Shown here in pieces: positions 56,110 to 64,000 of a DNA stretch of 64,000 nt. Position numbers and translations under genes: made by a program. The number at the start of each line of letters is the position of its first letter. Position 1 is the first letter of the stretch. Origin of the DNA: Enterobacter kobei (GTDB taxonomy: Bacteria; Pseudomonadota; Gammaproteobacteria; Enterobacterales; Enterobacteriaceae). The notes under the pieces were generated by a model that was not told where the DNA came from, searched no databases, and worked only from the letters and a program-made list of their open reading frames with translations. The stretch is taken from the NCBI RefSeq assembly GCF_001729765.1, contig NZ_CP017181.1, positions 2,728,001-2,792,000 of the forward strand. The letters run 5' to 3'.

Positions 56110-56110
56110 A

Positions 56111-56551
56111 TCACCGATTAGGGTGATTCATAATATGGTCTTCCCAGTCCCGCACCTCGGACTCTTTCACGGCGATGTGGCGCACCGAAATGCGCTCGCC
56201 GTGCATCGCCGCTTTCGAACCGGTGAGCAACGGATGCCAGTCTGGTAACCCTTTCCCTTCCGCCAGCAGGCGATACGCGCAGGTATGGGGCAGCCATTCA
56301 AAGGTGGGCAGATTATCACGGGTTAACTTGATGCAGTCCGGCTCAAATTCGAACCGACGCTCATAGTTGCGGCACTGGCAGGTTTTAATGTTCAACTGCT
56401 TGCAGGCCACGTTGGTGAAGTAGATTTCGTCCGTATCTTCATCCATCAGCTTGTGCAGGCAGCACTGCCCGCAGCCGTCGCACAATGATTCCCATTCCGC
56501 GTCAGTCATGTCGTCAAGAGTTTTGCTTTGCCAGAAAGGGATGTCGTTCAT
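56111..56551 (-). CDS. ycgN: Conserved Cys-rich protein YcgN
   Basis: About 146 residues, UPF0260 family of the zinc- or iron-binding CxxxC type. Cysteine motifs are CDGCGQCC near 29-36, a later KTCQCRNYE and an HTCAYR. These suggest a metal or Fe-S site. Function is not established. The protein is nearly the same as E. coli YcgN. The ATG at 56551 has GTGGA upstream; a GTG 12 bases earlier is also possible. Confidence 0.93.
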   Translation of the reverse strand: MNDIPFWQSKTLDDMTDAEWESLCDGCGQCCLHKLMDEDTDEIYFTNVACKQLNIKTCQCRNYERRFEFEPDCIKLTRDNLPTFEWLPHTCAYRLLAEGKGLPDWHPLLTGSKAAMHGERISVRHIAVKESEVRDWEDHIMNHPNR

Positions 56552-56614
56552 CAGGATGTCCACACGTCAAAAGAAAGCGCACCTTATAACGAGTCTGGCA
56601 CGTTGTTGCAAGTT

Positions 56615-56637
56615 TTGCCGCCCTCTTCAGGCGGCAA
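56615..56637 (-). terminator. Hairpin between ycgM and ycgN
   Basis: Perfect 8-bp stem TTGCCGCC / GGCGGCAA with a 7-base loop, 8 bp after the ycgM stop. No T-run follows, so it is likely an attenuating or RNA-stabilising hairpin rather than a full terminator. Confidence 0.45.
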
Positions 56638-56644
56638 GATGTGG

Positions 56645-57304
56645 TTACAGCACGCGGGTTTTCAGCGACAGGCCGTTAAAACCGACCTCCAGCTCATCGC
56701 CGCTGAGGAGCGGGCCAACCCCTTCAGGCGTACCGGTCAGGATCACATCTCCGGGTTTCAGGGTGAAGAAGCGGCTCATGTAGGCGATCAGCGGCACAAT
56801 CTTATGGATCATGTCTGCTGTGCTGCCCTGCTGGCGGATGTCACCGTTCACCTTCAGGCTGAGCGGCGTGTCCTGTGGATCAGTGGTAAATTCACTGACC
56901 GGAATGAATCCCGAAATCGGACACGCGTTGTCAAAGCCTTTGGCTTTTTCCCACGGCTGCCCGGCCTTCTTCATTTTTCCCTGCACATCACGCAGCGTCA
57001 GATCCAGCGCGACGCCGTAGCCAGCAATCGCTTTCTGGACATGCTCTTCGGAGGCCTGGCGCAGCGTGGCGCCGATCAGCACCGCGAGCTCAACTTCGTG
57101 ATGCACTGACCCCAGCCCCTGCGGCAACGCCAGCGGCTGGCGGATATCGCAAAGCGCCGTCTCTGGCTTAATAAACAGAACCGGCTCTTCTGGTGTTGCG
57201 CTGCCCATCTCCTGAATATGCTTTGCGTAGTTACTGCCCACGCAGACCACTTTGCTGACGGGATAATCCAGTAACGCACCTTGCCAGTTATGATGTTGAT
57301 ACAT
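56645..57304 (-). CDS. ycgM: Fumarylacetoacetate hydrolase-family protein YcgM
   Basis: A 219-residue FAH-fold protein. VVCVGSNYAKHIQEMG, FIKPETAL, HHEVELAVLIG (metal-binding Glu residues) and GDVILTGTPEGVGPL are the family signatures. Relatives decarboxylate oxaloacetate or hydrolyse acylpyruvates with a divalent metal. The exact substrate here is inferred from homologues only. Gene order matches E. coli. Confidence 0.93.
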   Translation of the reverse strand: MYQHHNWQGALLDYPVSKVVCVGSNYAKHIQEMGSATPEEPVLFIKPETALCDIRQPLALPQGLGSVHHEVELAVLIGATLRQASEEHVQKAIAGYGVALDLTLRDVQGKMKKAGQPWEKAKGFDNACPISGFIPVSEFTTDPQDTPLSLKVNGDIRQQGSTADMIHKIVPLIAYMSRFFTLKPGDVILTGTPEGVGPLLSGDELEVGFNGLSLKTRVL

Positions 57305-57350
57305 GCTCGACCCCTAATCGGTTGATGTGATGCGCCCGAAACAGCTGAGA

Positions 57351-57626
57351 CTATTTTTTCCCGTTCGCCTCAAGGTGCTGTTTTAATAAATTCTCAGGCG
57401 GTGGTGGAAGCTGTAAATAATAGCCTTGCTCGGCTAATGCCGTTTTCACTTTATCCAGATCGGCATTGACCAGTTTCTTACGACCATCCAGCGGCAGCAG
57501 CATCGCCAGCTGTGGTCGGCCAAAGCTCTTCATTAATTCTTCAGGCACGCGTGAAAAATCGTCTTTCTTTTCGACATAAAGATAGGTCTGGTCACGGCTT
57601 GTACTTCTGTAGATCACACAAAACAT
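57351..57626 (-). CDS. ycgL: YcgL domain protein
   Basis: A 91-residue protein of the YcgL family ([34 protein letters not shown]). It is small, soluble and conserved among gamma-proteobacteria next to minC. In Pseudomonas a homologue has been linked to RNase D processing, and the rnd gene lies 2 kb away in this window, but the function is not settled. It is divergent from minC. Confidence 0.92.
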   Translation of the reverse strand: MFCVIYRSTSRDQTYLYVEKKDDFSRVPEELMKSFGRPQLAMLLPLDGRKKLVNADLDKVKTALAEQGYYLQLPPPPENLLKQHLEANGKK

Positions 57627-57749
57627 GTTTTTACTCTGAATTAATGGGTGGTTGCTTGCCTCAATATACTCCTGACTATAACATGCCTGATACTCTTCGG
57701 AATATCGCAGCGAATGGTTGCGGTTAATAGCAAATTGAGTAAGGCCAGG

Positions 57750-58457
57750 ATGTCAAACACGCCCATCGAGCTTAAAGGCAGTAGCTTCACCTTATCAGTG
57801 GTACATTTGCATGATGCAAAACCCGAGGTTATTCGTCAGGCGTTAGAAGACAAAATCGCGCAGGCTCCCGCTTTTCTGAAACACGCCCCTGTTGTTATCA
57901 ACGTGAGTGGTCTTGAGGCTCCGGTTAACTGGAAACTTCTCCAGCAGGCCGTCTCCTCTACTGGCCTGCGAATTGTCGGCATCAGTGGCTGTAAAGATAG
58001 CGAGCTGAAAGCGGAAATCGACCGTGCCGGGCTGCCCCTTCTTAATGAAGGTAAAGAAAAAGCCCCGCGTGCAGCACCTGCTGCCGTGCAGGCGCCCCCT
58101 CCTGTGGTGCAAAACGTTACTCCTGTCACAAAAACGCGAATGATTGACGTACCGGTTCGTTCCGGTCAGCGCATTTATGCACCAAACTGTGATCTGATTG
58201 TTACAAGCCACGTCAGTGCTGGCGCAGAGCTTATTGCAGATGGCAATATTCACGTTTACGGTATGATGCGTGGACGTGCGCTCGCAGGCGCAAGTGGCGA
58301 TCGGGACGCGCAAATATTTTGTACTCACCTGACGGCGGAACTGGTGTCCATCGCAGGTGAATATTGGCTGAGCGACAAGATCCCAGCCGAATTTTATGGC
58401 AAAGCGGCTCGTCTGCGACTGGCAGACGACGCGTTGACCGTTCAACCGTTGAATTGA
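57750..58457 (+). CDS. minC: Septum site-determining protein MinC
   Basis: A 235-residue division inhibitor. The N-terminal domain ([19 protein letters not shown]) disrupts FtsZ polymers. After an Ala/Pro-rich linker (about 105-125, slightly longer than in E. coli), the C-terminal beta-helix ([34 protein letters not shown]) binds MinD. The ATG at 57750 gives the known N-terminus; a 34-codon upstream extension is not supported. Confidence 0.98.
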   Translation: MSNTPIELKGSSFTLSVVHLHDAKPEVIRQALEDKIAQAPAFLKHAPVVINVSGLEAPVNWKLLQQAVSSTGLRIVGISGCKDSELKAEIDRAGLPLLNEGKEKAPRAAPAAVQAPPPVVQNVTPVTKTRMIDVPVRSGQRIYAPNCDLIVTSHVSAGAELIADGNIHVYGMMRGRALAGASGDRDAQIFCTHLTAELVSIAGEYWLSDKIPAEFYGKAARLRLADDALTVQPLN

Positions 58458-58480
58458 TCCCTTTTTAACAAGGAATTTCT

Positions 58481-59293
58481 ATGGCACGCATTATTGTTGT
58501 TACTTCGGGTAAAGGAGGCGTTGGCAAGACCACCTCCAGCGCGGCCATCGCTACTGGTTTGGCCCAGAAGGGAAAGAAAACCGTCGTTATCGACTTCGAT
58601 ATCGGCCTGCGTAACCTCGACCTGATCATGGGATGTGAGCGTCGCGTCGTGTATGACTTCGTCAACGTCATTCAGGGCGATGCCACGCTGAACCAGGCGC
58701 TGATTAAAGACAAGCGCACCGAGAACCTCTACATCCTCCCGGCCTCTCAGACGCGTGACAAAGACGCCCTGACCCGTGAAGGTGTCGAAAAGGTACTCGA
58801 GGAGCTGAGAAAAATGGAGTTCGACTTCGTTGTCTGTGACTCCCCTGCCGGCATCGAAACTGGTGCCCTGATGGCACTCTACTTTGCTGATGAAGCGATC
58901 ATCACCACCAACCCTGAAGTCTCATCCGTGCGTGACTCCGACCGTATTCTCGGCATCCTCGCCTCCAAATCCCGTCGTGCGGAAAATGGCGAAGAGCCGA
59001 TCAAAGAGCACCTGCTGCTGACCCGTTATAACCCGGGTCGCGTCAACAAAGGTGACATGCTGAGCATGGAAGACGTACTGGAGATCCTGCGCATTAAACT
59101 GGTGGGCGTCATCCCGGAAGACCAGTCCGTGCTGCGCGCCTCTAACCAGGGCGAGCCCGTGATCCTTGATACGACGGCAGATGCAGGTAAAGCGTATGCT
59201 GATACTGTTGACCGTCTGCTGGGAGAAGAACGTCCTTTCCGCTTCATTGAAGAAGAGAAGAAAGGTTTCCTCAAACGCCTGTTCGGAGGATAA
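58481..59293 (+). CDS. minD: Septum site-determining ATPase MinD
   Basis: A 270-residue ParA/MinD ATPase with the deviant Walker A GKGGVGKTTSS (Lys11, Lys16) and a C-terminal amphipathic membrane-targeting helix (KKGFLKRLFGG). ATP-bound dimers sit on the membrane, recruit MinC and oscillate between poles under the action of MinE. Length equals that of E. coli MinD. It lies 23 bp after minC. Confidence 0.99.
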   Translation: MARIIVVTSGKGGVGKTTSSAAIATGLAQKGKKTVVIDFDIGLRNLDLIMGCERRVVYDFVNVIQGDATLNQALIKDKRTENLYILPASQTRDKDALTREGVEKVLEELRKMEFDFVVCDSPAGIETGALMALYFADEAIITTNPEVSSVRDSDRILGILASKSRRAENGEEPIKEHLLLTRYNPGRVNKGDMLSMEDVLEILRIKLVGVIPEDQSVLRASNQGEPVILDTTADAGKAYADTVDRLLGEERPFRFIEEEKKGFLKRLFGG

Positions 59294-59296
59294 GTT

Positions 59297-59566
59297 ATGG
59301 CATTACTGGACTTTTTTCTCTCGCGGAAAAAGAACACCGCCAACATCGCAAAAGAACGTCTGCAAATCATCGTTGCGGAGCGTCGTCGTAGCGACGCCGA
59401 GCCTCATTACCTGCCGCAGCTGCGTAAGGACATCCTGGAAGTGATCTGTAAGTACGTACAGATTGACCCGGAGATGGTCACGGTGCAGCTGGAGCAAAAA
59501 GACGGGGATATTTCGATTCTGGAGCTGAACGTGACGCTTCCGGAAGCGGAAGAGTCGCGCCCGTAG
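59297..59566 (+). CDS. minE: Division topological factor MinE
   Basis: An 89-residue protein. The N-terminal helix [30 protein letters not shown] binds MinD and the membrane, and the C-terminal part dimerises. It stimulates MinD ATPase and so drives the pole-to-pole oscillation. It starts 3 bp after minD. Confidence 0.98.
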   Translation: MALLDFFLSRKKNTANIAKERLQIIVAERRRSDAEPHYLPQLRKDILEVICKYVQIDPEMVTVQLEQKDGDISILELNVTLPEAEESRP

Positions 59567-59582
59567 GGTTGTGATTTTGTAG

Positions 59583-59608
59583 CCCCGGTAAGCGCAGCGC
59601 CACCGGGG
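59583..59608. repeat. REP palindrome after minE
   Basis: One REP-type unit CCCCGGTAAGCG...CACCGGGG, directly before the min operon terminator. Confidence 0.75.
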
Positions 59609-59609
59609 G

Positions 59610-59642
59610 AATATGCCGGGTATATCGCCCGGCATATTTTTT
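59610..59642 (+). terminator. Terminator of the minCDE operon
   Basis: Perfect 11-bp stem AATATGCCGGG / CCCGGCATATT with a 7-base loop, followed by a T-run that reaches into the rnd stop codon. Confidence 0.82.
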
Positions 59643-60768
59643 ACCGCGGATACCCTTCCAGCAGGGTATTCAGACGATCGGCCATCAATTCCCCACGCCA
59701 GCCCGCCATCAGTTCCGGCAGGCCATTCTGCGGTTTCAGCTTCCAGTGCCAGTTCAGCAGCTGGTTAATCTGACGACGCGATGCCAGCAGCTCAGCACTC
59801 AGCTTACTTTCAGTGGCAACGTTCTGCACCAGCGCTTTGATATCCTTAAACGCTTTGCGGTAACCCGGCATATCCATCAGGTTCAACAGCGGTTCCGGCA
59901 GCGCATCTTCCGGCAACGCCTGCGCTTTTGCGACCAGCGCCAGCAGGGTTTTACCGTGGAAACGGATCTCACTGCCCGAAAGCCCAATGCTGTCCAGCTC
60001 CCCTAGGCTGCCCGGCATATAGCGCGCAACTGCCCAGAGATGTTCCTCGCGCACCACAAAGTTAACCGCCAGATCGCGCTCGCGCGCTTTGCGTAAACGC
60101 CAGTCCGCTAACAGCTGCAGGCACGCCAGCTGACGCGTACGCAGCTGCCAGGCGTTGCTGATATCACGCCAGGCGTCTTTCGGATCAACCACTTCCTGGC
60201 GACGCAGCTGCGTCATACGACACTCGTCCAGCGCGGCAGAGAGCCAGCCGGAGGCCTCCGCCTCTTTCATCAGTTGTCCGGCAATCGGCAGCAGGTAAAA
60301 CACGTCTGCCGCCGCATATTCCAGCTGACGTTCGGTAAGCGGGCGCGCCAGCCAGTCAGTACGGGATTCACTTTTGTCCAGCGTCAGGCCCGTATACTCC
60401 TCCACCATGGCGGCAAAGCCCCAGGAGAGCGGACGACCGCTAAAAGCCGCAAGGATCTGCGTATCGATCAGCGGCTGAGGCATGATGCCAAAGGTATTCA
60501 GAAAAACTTCCAGATCTTCACTGCCTGCGTGCAGGTATTTCGTTACTGCCGTATCCAGCAACAGGTCACGCATCGGCGTCCAGTCAGTGATGCCGAGCGG
60601 ATCGATCAGCGAGACGTGCTTGCCGTCATACATCTGAATCAAACCCAGCTGCGGATAGTACGTCCGGGTACGGACAAACTCGGTATCCAGAGCGATGGCA
60701 GGAAAGTCGCGCGTCACTTCGCACAGCGAAGCCAGCTCGTCGTTGGTCGTGATCATCTGGTAATTCAA
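59641..60768 (-). CDS. rnd: Ribonuclease D
   Basis: A 375-residue 3'-5' exoribonuclease, same length as E. coli RNase D. The DEDD catalytic residues appear in IALDTEF (near 28-31), HAGSEDLEVF and YAAADVFYLLPI; two HRDC-type domains follow (about 210-370). It trims tRNA precursors and other small RNAs. I place the start at TTG 60768 (L-N-Y-Q-M), as in E. coli, where the UUG start is known. A frame to 60795 would run into the fadD terminator. Confidence 0.96.
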   Translation of the reverse strand: MNYQMITTNDELASLCEVTRDFPAIALDTEFVRTRTYYPQLGLIQMYDGKHVSLIDPLGITDWTPMRDLLLDTAVTKYLHAGSEDLEVFLNTFGIMPQPLIDTQILAAFSGRPLSWGFAAMVEEYTGLTLDKSESRTDWLARPLTERQLEYAAADVFYLLPIAGQLMKEAEASGWLSAALDECRMTQLRRQEVVDPKDAWRDISNAWQLRTRQLACLQLLADWRLRKARERDLAVNFVVREEHLWAVARYMPGSLGELDSIGLSGSEIRFHGKTLLALVAKAQALPEDALPEPLLNLMDMPGYRKAFKDIKALVQNVATESKLSAELLASRRQINQLLNWHWKLKPQNGLPELMAGWRGELMADRLNTLLEGYPR

Positions 60769-60794
60769 ATCGGATTCTCTTTTGTTTGCGCCCA

Positions 60795-60819
60795 TAAAAA
60801 ACGCCGGCTTAACCGGCGT
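60795..60819 (-). terminator. Terminator of fadD
   Basis: On the minus strand ACGCCGG / CCGGCGT with a 5-base loop is followed by TTTTTT. It lies 20 bp after the fadD stop. The same T-run is about 27 bases ahead of the rnd UUG start. Confidence 0.85.
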
Positions 60820-60839
60820 CAGGGCGATTAACGTGAAGC

Positions 60840-62525
60840 TCAGGCCTTATTGTCTACTTTGGCACGGGCTTCGTCACGTAATTCTCGTCGTAATATCTTC
60901 CCGACGTTGGATTTCGGCAGCTCATCGCGGAATTCCACCAGCTTCGGCACTTTATAGCCCGTCAGCTGACGACGACAGAACGTTATCAGCGCTTCCTCGG
61001 TGAGTGAAGGATCTTTTTTGACCACAAATATCTTCACCGCTTCCCCGCTGCTGCCGGAAGGCACGCCCACCGCCGCAACTTCCAGCACGCCGCTGTGCTG
61101 CATGACCACGTCTTCGATTTCGTTCGGATAGACGTTGAAACCGGAGACCAGAATCATATCTTTTTTGCGATCGACGATGCGCAGGAAGCCTTCGTCATCC
61201 ATCACCGCAATATCGCCGGTATGCAGCCAGCCGTCTTTAATGATTTCGTCTGTTGCATCCGGGCGTTGCCAGTAGCCCAGCATCACCTGCGGCCCTTTCA
61301 CGCATAGCTCGCCCGGTTCGCCCGGCGCGACTTCGTTATCGTTGTCATCGACCAGTTTGGCCTCCGTGGAGGGAACCGGCAGGCCAATGCTTCCGCTGTG
61401 GTAGTCAATGTCATGCGGGTTGACGCTGACCAGCGGTGCGCATTCCGTCAGGCCATAACCTTCCAGCAGATACTGCCCGGTGAGTTTCACCCAGCGCTCG
61501 GCGACCGCCTGCTGAACCGGCATACCGCCTCCCGCAGAGAGGTGCAACGTTGAGAAATCCAGCTGCTGAAATTCTTTATTGTTGAGCAGCGCGTTGAACA
61601 AGGTATTTACCCCGGTCATGGCGGTGAAGGGGTATTTTGCCAGCTCTTTCACCAGCCCCGGAATGTCTCGCGGGTTAGTGATCAGGACGTTTTGACCGCC
61701 CAGCTCGATAAACAGCAGGCAGTTCATGGTCAGCGCGAAAATGTGATACAGCGGTAGCGCCGTGATCACCAGTTCTTTGCCCGGATGCAGCAGCGGCCCG
61801 TAGGTGGCATTGACCTGTTCAAGGTTTGCCAGCATGTTGCGGTGGGTTAGCATCGCCCCTTTGGCCACGCCGGTTGTGCCGCCGGTGTATTGCAGAAAAG
61901 CGAGGTCCTCAGAGACCACTTCCGGTTTGACGTATTGCATGCGATAGCCCGCATGCAGCGCGCGGCGGAAAGAGATGGCATCCGGCAGATGGTATTTTGG
62001 CACCAGGCGCTTGACGTATTTAACCACAAAGTTAACCAGCGTCCCTTTGGCGGTGGACAGCTGATCCCCCATGCGCGTCAGGATGACGTGTTTAACCTGG
62101 GTTTTGTCGACCACTTTTTCCAGGGTATGGGCAAAGTTAGAAACAATAACTATCGCCACCGCACCGCTGTCGTTGAGCTGGTGTTCCAGCTCGCGCGGGG
62201 TGTAAAGCGGGTTGACGTTGACGACAATCATCCCGGCACGCAGGATGCCGAACAGCGCCACCGGGTATTGCAGCAGGTTCGGCATCATCAGCGCGACGCG
62301 GTCTCCTTTTTGCAGCCCAAGCCCTTCCTGCAGATAGGCCGCAAACGCCCGGCTACGCTCCTCAAGCTTACGGAACGTCATTACCTCGCCCATATTCACA
62401 AATGCGGGCTGGTCTGCGTAACGCCTTACCGAGTGTTCAAATAATTCAACCAGGGATTGATAACGGTCAGGATTGATCTCGGCAGGAACATCTGCGGGAT
62501 AACGGTTAAGCCAAACCTTTTTCAA
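60840..62525 (-). CDS. fadD: Long-chain fatty acid-CoA ligase FadD
   Basis: A 561-residue acyl-adenylate enzyme, same length as E. coli FadD. The ATP/AMP motif [11 protein letters not shown] and the fatty-acid signature [17 protein letters not shown] (then DRKKD) are complete. It activates fatty acids to acyl-CoA at the inner membrane, coupling uptake to beta-oxidation and making the FadR ligand. The start is TTG at 62525 (then KKVWLNRYP) with AGAGG 7 bases upstream, as in E. coli. ATG codons further upstream lie before that binding site and I reject them. Confidence 0.97.
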   Translation of the reverse strand: MKKVWLNRYPADVPAEINPDRYQSLVELFEHSVRRYADQPAFVNMGEVMTFRKLEERSRAFAAYLQEGLGLQKGDRVALMMPNLLQYPVALFGILRAGMIVVNVNPLYTPRELEHQLNDSGAVAIVIVSNFAHTLEKVVDKTQVKHVILTRMGDQLSTAKGTLVNFVVKYVKRLVPKYHLPDAISFRRALHAGYRMQYVKPEVVSEDLAFLQYTGGTTGVAKGAMLTHRNMLANLEQVNATYGPLLHPGKELVITALPLYHIFALTMNCLLFIELGGQNVLITNPRDIPGLVKELAKYPFTAMTGVNTLFNALLNNKEFQQLDFSTLHLSAGGGMPVQQAVAERWVKLTGQYLLEGYGLTECAPLVSVNPHDIDYHSGSIGLPVPSTEAKLVDDNDNEVAPGEPGELCVKGPQVMLGYWQRPDATDEIIKDGWLHTGDIAVMDDEGFLRIVDRKKDMILVSGFNVYPNEIEDVVMQHSGVLEVAAVGVPSGSSGEAVKIFVVKKDPSLTEEALITFCRRQLTGYKVPKLVEFRDELPKSNVGKILRRELRDEARAKVDNKA

Positions 62526-62596
62526 TGCATCACCTCTGAAATGAGTGTTCGTCGTCATCACAACCCCGATAATAAATAGTTTGTTAACATTATATT

Positions 62597-62613
62597 AACT
62601 CAGCGTACCAGTT
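62597..62613 (-). promoter_or_regulatory. FadR operator upstream of fadD
   Basis: On the minus strand AACTGGTACGCTGAGTT fits the FadR pattern AnCTGGTnnGnnnnGTT. It overlaps the region just ahead of a TATAAT -10 element, 72-88 bp upstream of the TTG start. It predicts repression of fadD by FadR, whose gene is at 52879-53598. Confidence 0.8.
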
Positions 62614-62674
62614 TATTAATTGTTCAGATTTAAGGTTGCGAAGCGCGTCACTCTTTTTTTTCGTATTATCCGTA

Positions 62675-62708
62675 AAAAAACAGAGACAGCGGCTAAGCCG
62701 CTGTCTCT
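62675..62708 (-). terminator. Terminator of the slp-like gene
   Basis: Perfect 12-bp stem AGAGACAGCGGC / GCCGCTGTCTCT with a 3-base loop, followed on the minus strand by TGTTTTTTTAC. It separates the lipoprotein gene from the fadD promoter. Confidence 0.9.
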
Positions 62709-62728
62709 TTCCTAGCAATAACAGTAAG

Positions 62729-63310
62729 TTACTCAGTTACGATCGTCTGGACCTGCGCAGGACCGGGGTTATACCAGCCCCAGCCCGGGTAACCATAACG
62801 ATAAGGATGCGGACCCCACATCCACGGGTCAATCGGCTGAGGCGGCATGATCACCTGCTGTGCCAGACGCCAGCGTTTATACCCATTGACCTGCATGGTC
62901 ATGAATTTATAAGGCGTGTTGCCGATTTTACCCTGCACGGCGCCGGTTATCGGTCCGACGACGGTCACCAGTTGCCCACGGAAATCAACGGGATCGAGGA
63001 AACCACTGACATCCGCATAGATGCGTCCCCGGGAGGCCTCACCAAGTACGGGTCGCGCACCGCTGTCCAGCGGCACGGTAGCAATCTCCAGCCGGGTTTT
63101 CCCCTGCTGGTTCTGCACCTCGATCACTTTCCCGCCGAAGCGCGCTTCCTGGCCGACGTAAAGCTCAGGCGCATTCATCACCCGAACCAGATCCTGCTGG
63201 GGCGTCGGGCTACTGCCCTTGATCGCATCAGGGACGGATACGCATCCGCTCAGTGCTATGGCAACCGCGCCTGCCATAAAAAGGCGTACTACTTTAGTCT
63301 GAACCGCCAT
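62729..63310 (-). CDS. yeaY: Slp-family outer-membrane lipoprotein (YeaY)
   Basis: A 193-residue lipoprotein (lipobox ALSGC near residue 23). The mature Slp domain has [37 protein letters not shown] sequence and ends in a Pro/Tyr/Trp/Gly-rich tail ([19 protein letters not shown]). Slp proteins are starvation- or stress-induced outer-membrane lipoproteins of unknown molecular role. Position between tsaB and fadD equals E. coli yeaY. Confidence 0.93.
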   Translation of the reverse strand: MAVQTKVVRLFMAGAVAIALSGCVSVPDAIKGSSPTPQQDLVRVMNAPELYVGQEARFGGKVIEVQNQQGKTRLEIATVPLDSGARPVLGEASRGRIYADVSGFLDPVDFRGQLVTVVGPITGAVQGKIGNTPYKFMTMQVNGYKRWRLAQQVIMPPQPIDPWMWGPHPYRYGYPGWGWYNPGPAQVQTIVTE

Positions 63311-63347
63311 GATGCGACTCCTTTTTCTCAGTTCCTGTTACTGAGAT

Positions 63348-64000
63348 TCACTCGCGGCCCGGAAGTTTCTTCCACGCGACGGTGTTTCGCAAATAAACCG
63401 GCTCCGCGTGTTCAACAGCAACGGTTTTTCCTGCTGCGAGCAGCTGAGTGGCAATCGGAAGCATGTCTTCCGCCGCTGGCAGCAGCATGTTGCCGTCCAC
63501 CAGCGTCACGCCAGTGTCGTTCGCCATGTCTGGCCATGCCGGCCAGCCCGTCCCCACGGTCGCCCACTCGCCGGACAGTTGCTTAAGACGTTCAGTGACC
63601 GCGTCAGGTTTAAGTACCGCTTCTGTCTCTTCGCCGTGCCAGACGCCGTTCTCATCACGGGTATATTCCGCCCAGTAAACTTCCCCCATGCGGGCATCAA
63701 TGGCAGCCAGCACGCGGGTGGCGCCCGTCATACGCCAGGCCCCCTGCGCCATCGTCGCAAGCGTAGAGACGCCGATCATCGGCAGGTCAGCGCCCAGCGC
63801 CAGTCCCTGAGCAATGCCAATACCAATACGGACGCCCGTAAAGCTGCCGGGCCCGCGGCCAAAGGCCAGGGCATCAAGGTCGGTTAAGGCGGTGTTGCCC
63901 TGAGTTAAAATGTCTTTTACCAGGGGCAGAATACGTTGGGTGTGTTCCCGTGGGCACTCTTCGAAATGAGCAGAAACAGCACCATCACTCAGCAGAGCAA
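63348..64000 (-). CDS. tsaB: tRNA t6A synthesis protein TsaB (YeaZ), 5' end beyond right edge
   Basis: The frame runs from the stop at 63348 to the right edge, 217 codons, with about 14 N-terminal residues missing compared with E. coli TsaB (231 residues). Visible parts include [31 protein letters not shown] (ASKHA-fold phosphate loop) and [11 protein letters not shown]. With TsaC, TsaD and TsaE it makes N6-threonylcarbamoyladenosine at position 37 of ANN-decoding tRNAs. It is upstream of the slp-like gene by 37 bp on the same strand. Confidence 0.96.
   Translation of the reverse strand, partial: ALLSDGAVSAHFEECPREHTQRILPLVKDILTQGNTALTDLDALAFGRGPGSFTGVRIGIGIAQGLALGADLPMIGVSTLATMAQGAWRMTGATRVLAAIDARMGEVYWAEYTRDENGVWHGEETEAVLKPDAVTERLKQLSGEWATVGTGWPAWPDMANDTGVTLVDGNMLLPAAEDMLPIATQLLAAGKTVAVEHAEPVYLRNTVAWKKLPGRE

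Noticed and set aside
57648..57749. Hydrophobic N-terminal extension of MinC (34 codons).
   Set aside because: It overlaps the divergent ycgL promoter region, and the ATG at 57750 has a good binding site and the standard N-terminus.
62526..62561. ATG start for FadD 12 codons upstream.
   Set aside because: The AGAGG binding site lies between that ATG and the TTG at 62525; the TTG form has exactly the E. coli length.

Overview
The window looks like chromosomal DNA of an Enterobacteriaceae member close to Enterobacter/Lelliottia. The right part (about 39.8-64 kb) follows the E. coli gene order treA, ymgE, ycgR, emtA, ldcA, cvrA, dadX, dadA, ycgB, fadR, nhaB, dsbB, ycgN, ycgM, ycgL, minC, minD, minE, rnd, fadD, slp-like (yeaY), tsaB. 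Many of these proteins have exactly the E. coli length. The order differs from E. coli in two visible ways: umuDC and hlyE are absent between dsbB and ycgN, and a Fur-box-preceded TonB-dependent receptor lies between treA and ymgE.

Region 1 (1-27.6 kb) is one long minus-strand type VI secretion (T6SS) locus, transcribed from an SH3-like lipoprotein gene at 27.6 kb towards the left edge. Order of transcription: lipoprotein, tssJ, tssK, tssL (with an OmpA-like C-terminus), tssM, tagF, tssA, tssB, tssC; then a cargo block; then tagH/fha, pppA, a periplasmic protein of unknown function, tagJ, tssE, tssF, tssG, tssH (clpV), a PpkA-like kinase, and a gene cut by the left edge. The machine therefore has the membrane complex, sheath, baseplate (TssE/F/G/K), Hcp tube, unfoldase and a kinase/phosphatase/FHA control circuit with TagF. 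No vgrG or PAAR gene is inside the window.

The cargo block (12.4-16.4 kb) is AT-richer than the core genes and is split by strong hairpins. It holds a Tae4-type amidase flanked by two unlike immunity genes (Rap1a-like upstream, Tai4 downstream), then hcp, an orphan periplasmic lipoprotein, and a candidate glycine-zipper membrane-active effector whose stop codon overlaps the start of a two-helix membrane protein. That last pair is the most interesting candidate here.

Region 2 (27.6-39.4 kb) is accessory metabolism: an AT-rich 1-kb spacer, a YdeP-like molybdopterin oxidoreductase with a LysR regulator, a signal-less PhnD-like binding protein coupled to a membrane fatty-acid desaturase, a divergent GlxA-like AraC regulator, a second-type GAPDH with an altered active-site motif (CTTNG instead of CTTNC), a NepI-like MFS exporter divergent from an AraC regulator, and a carbohydrate-type porin.

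Region 3 (39.8-64 kb) is core genome: periplasmic trehalase, iron uptake, c-di-GMP brake protein YcgR behind a canonical sigma-28 promoter, peptidoglycan recycling and turnover (EmtA, LdcA), ion antiporters (CvrA, NhaB), alanine catabolism (DadAX), fatty-acid control (FadR, and FadD with a FadR operator), disulfide formation (DsbB), division-site selection (MinCDE), RNase D, a Slp-type lipoprotein and the start of the t6A-synthesis gene tsaB. REP/BIME palindromes sit at gene ends in this part only.
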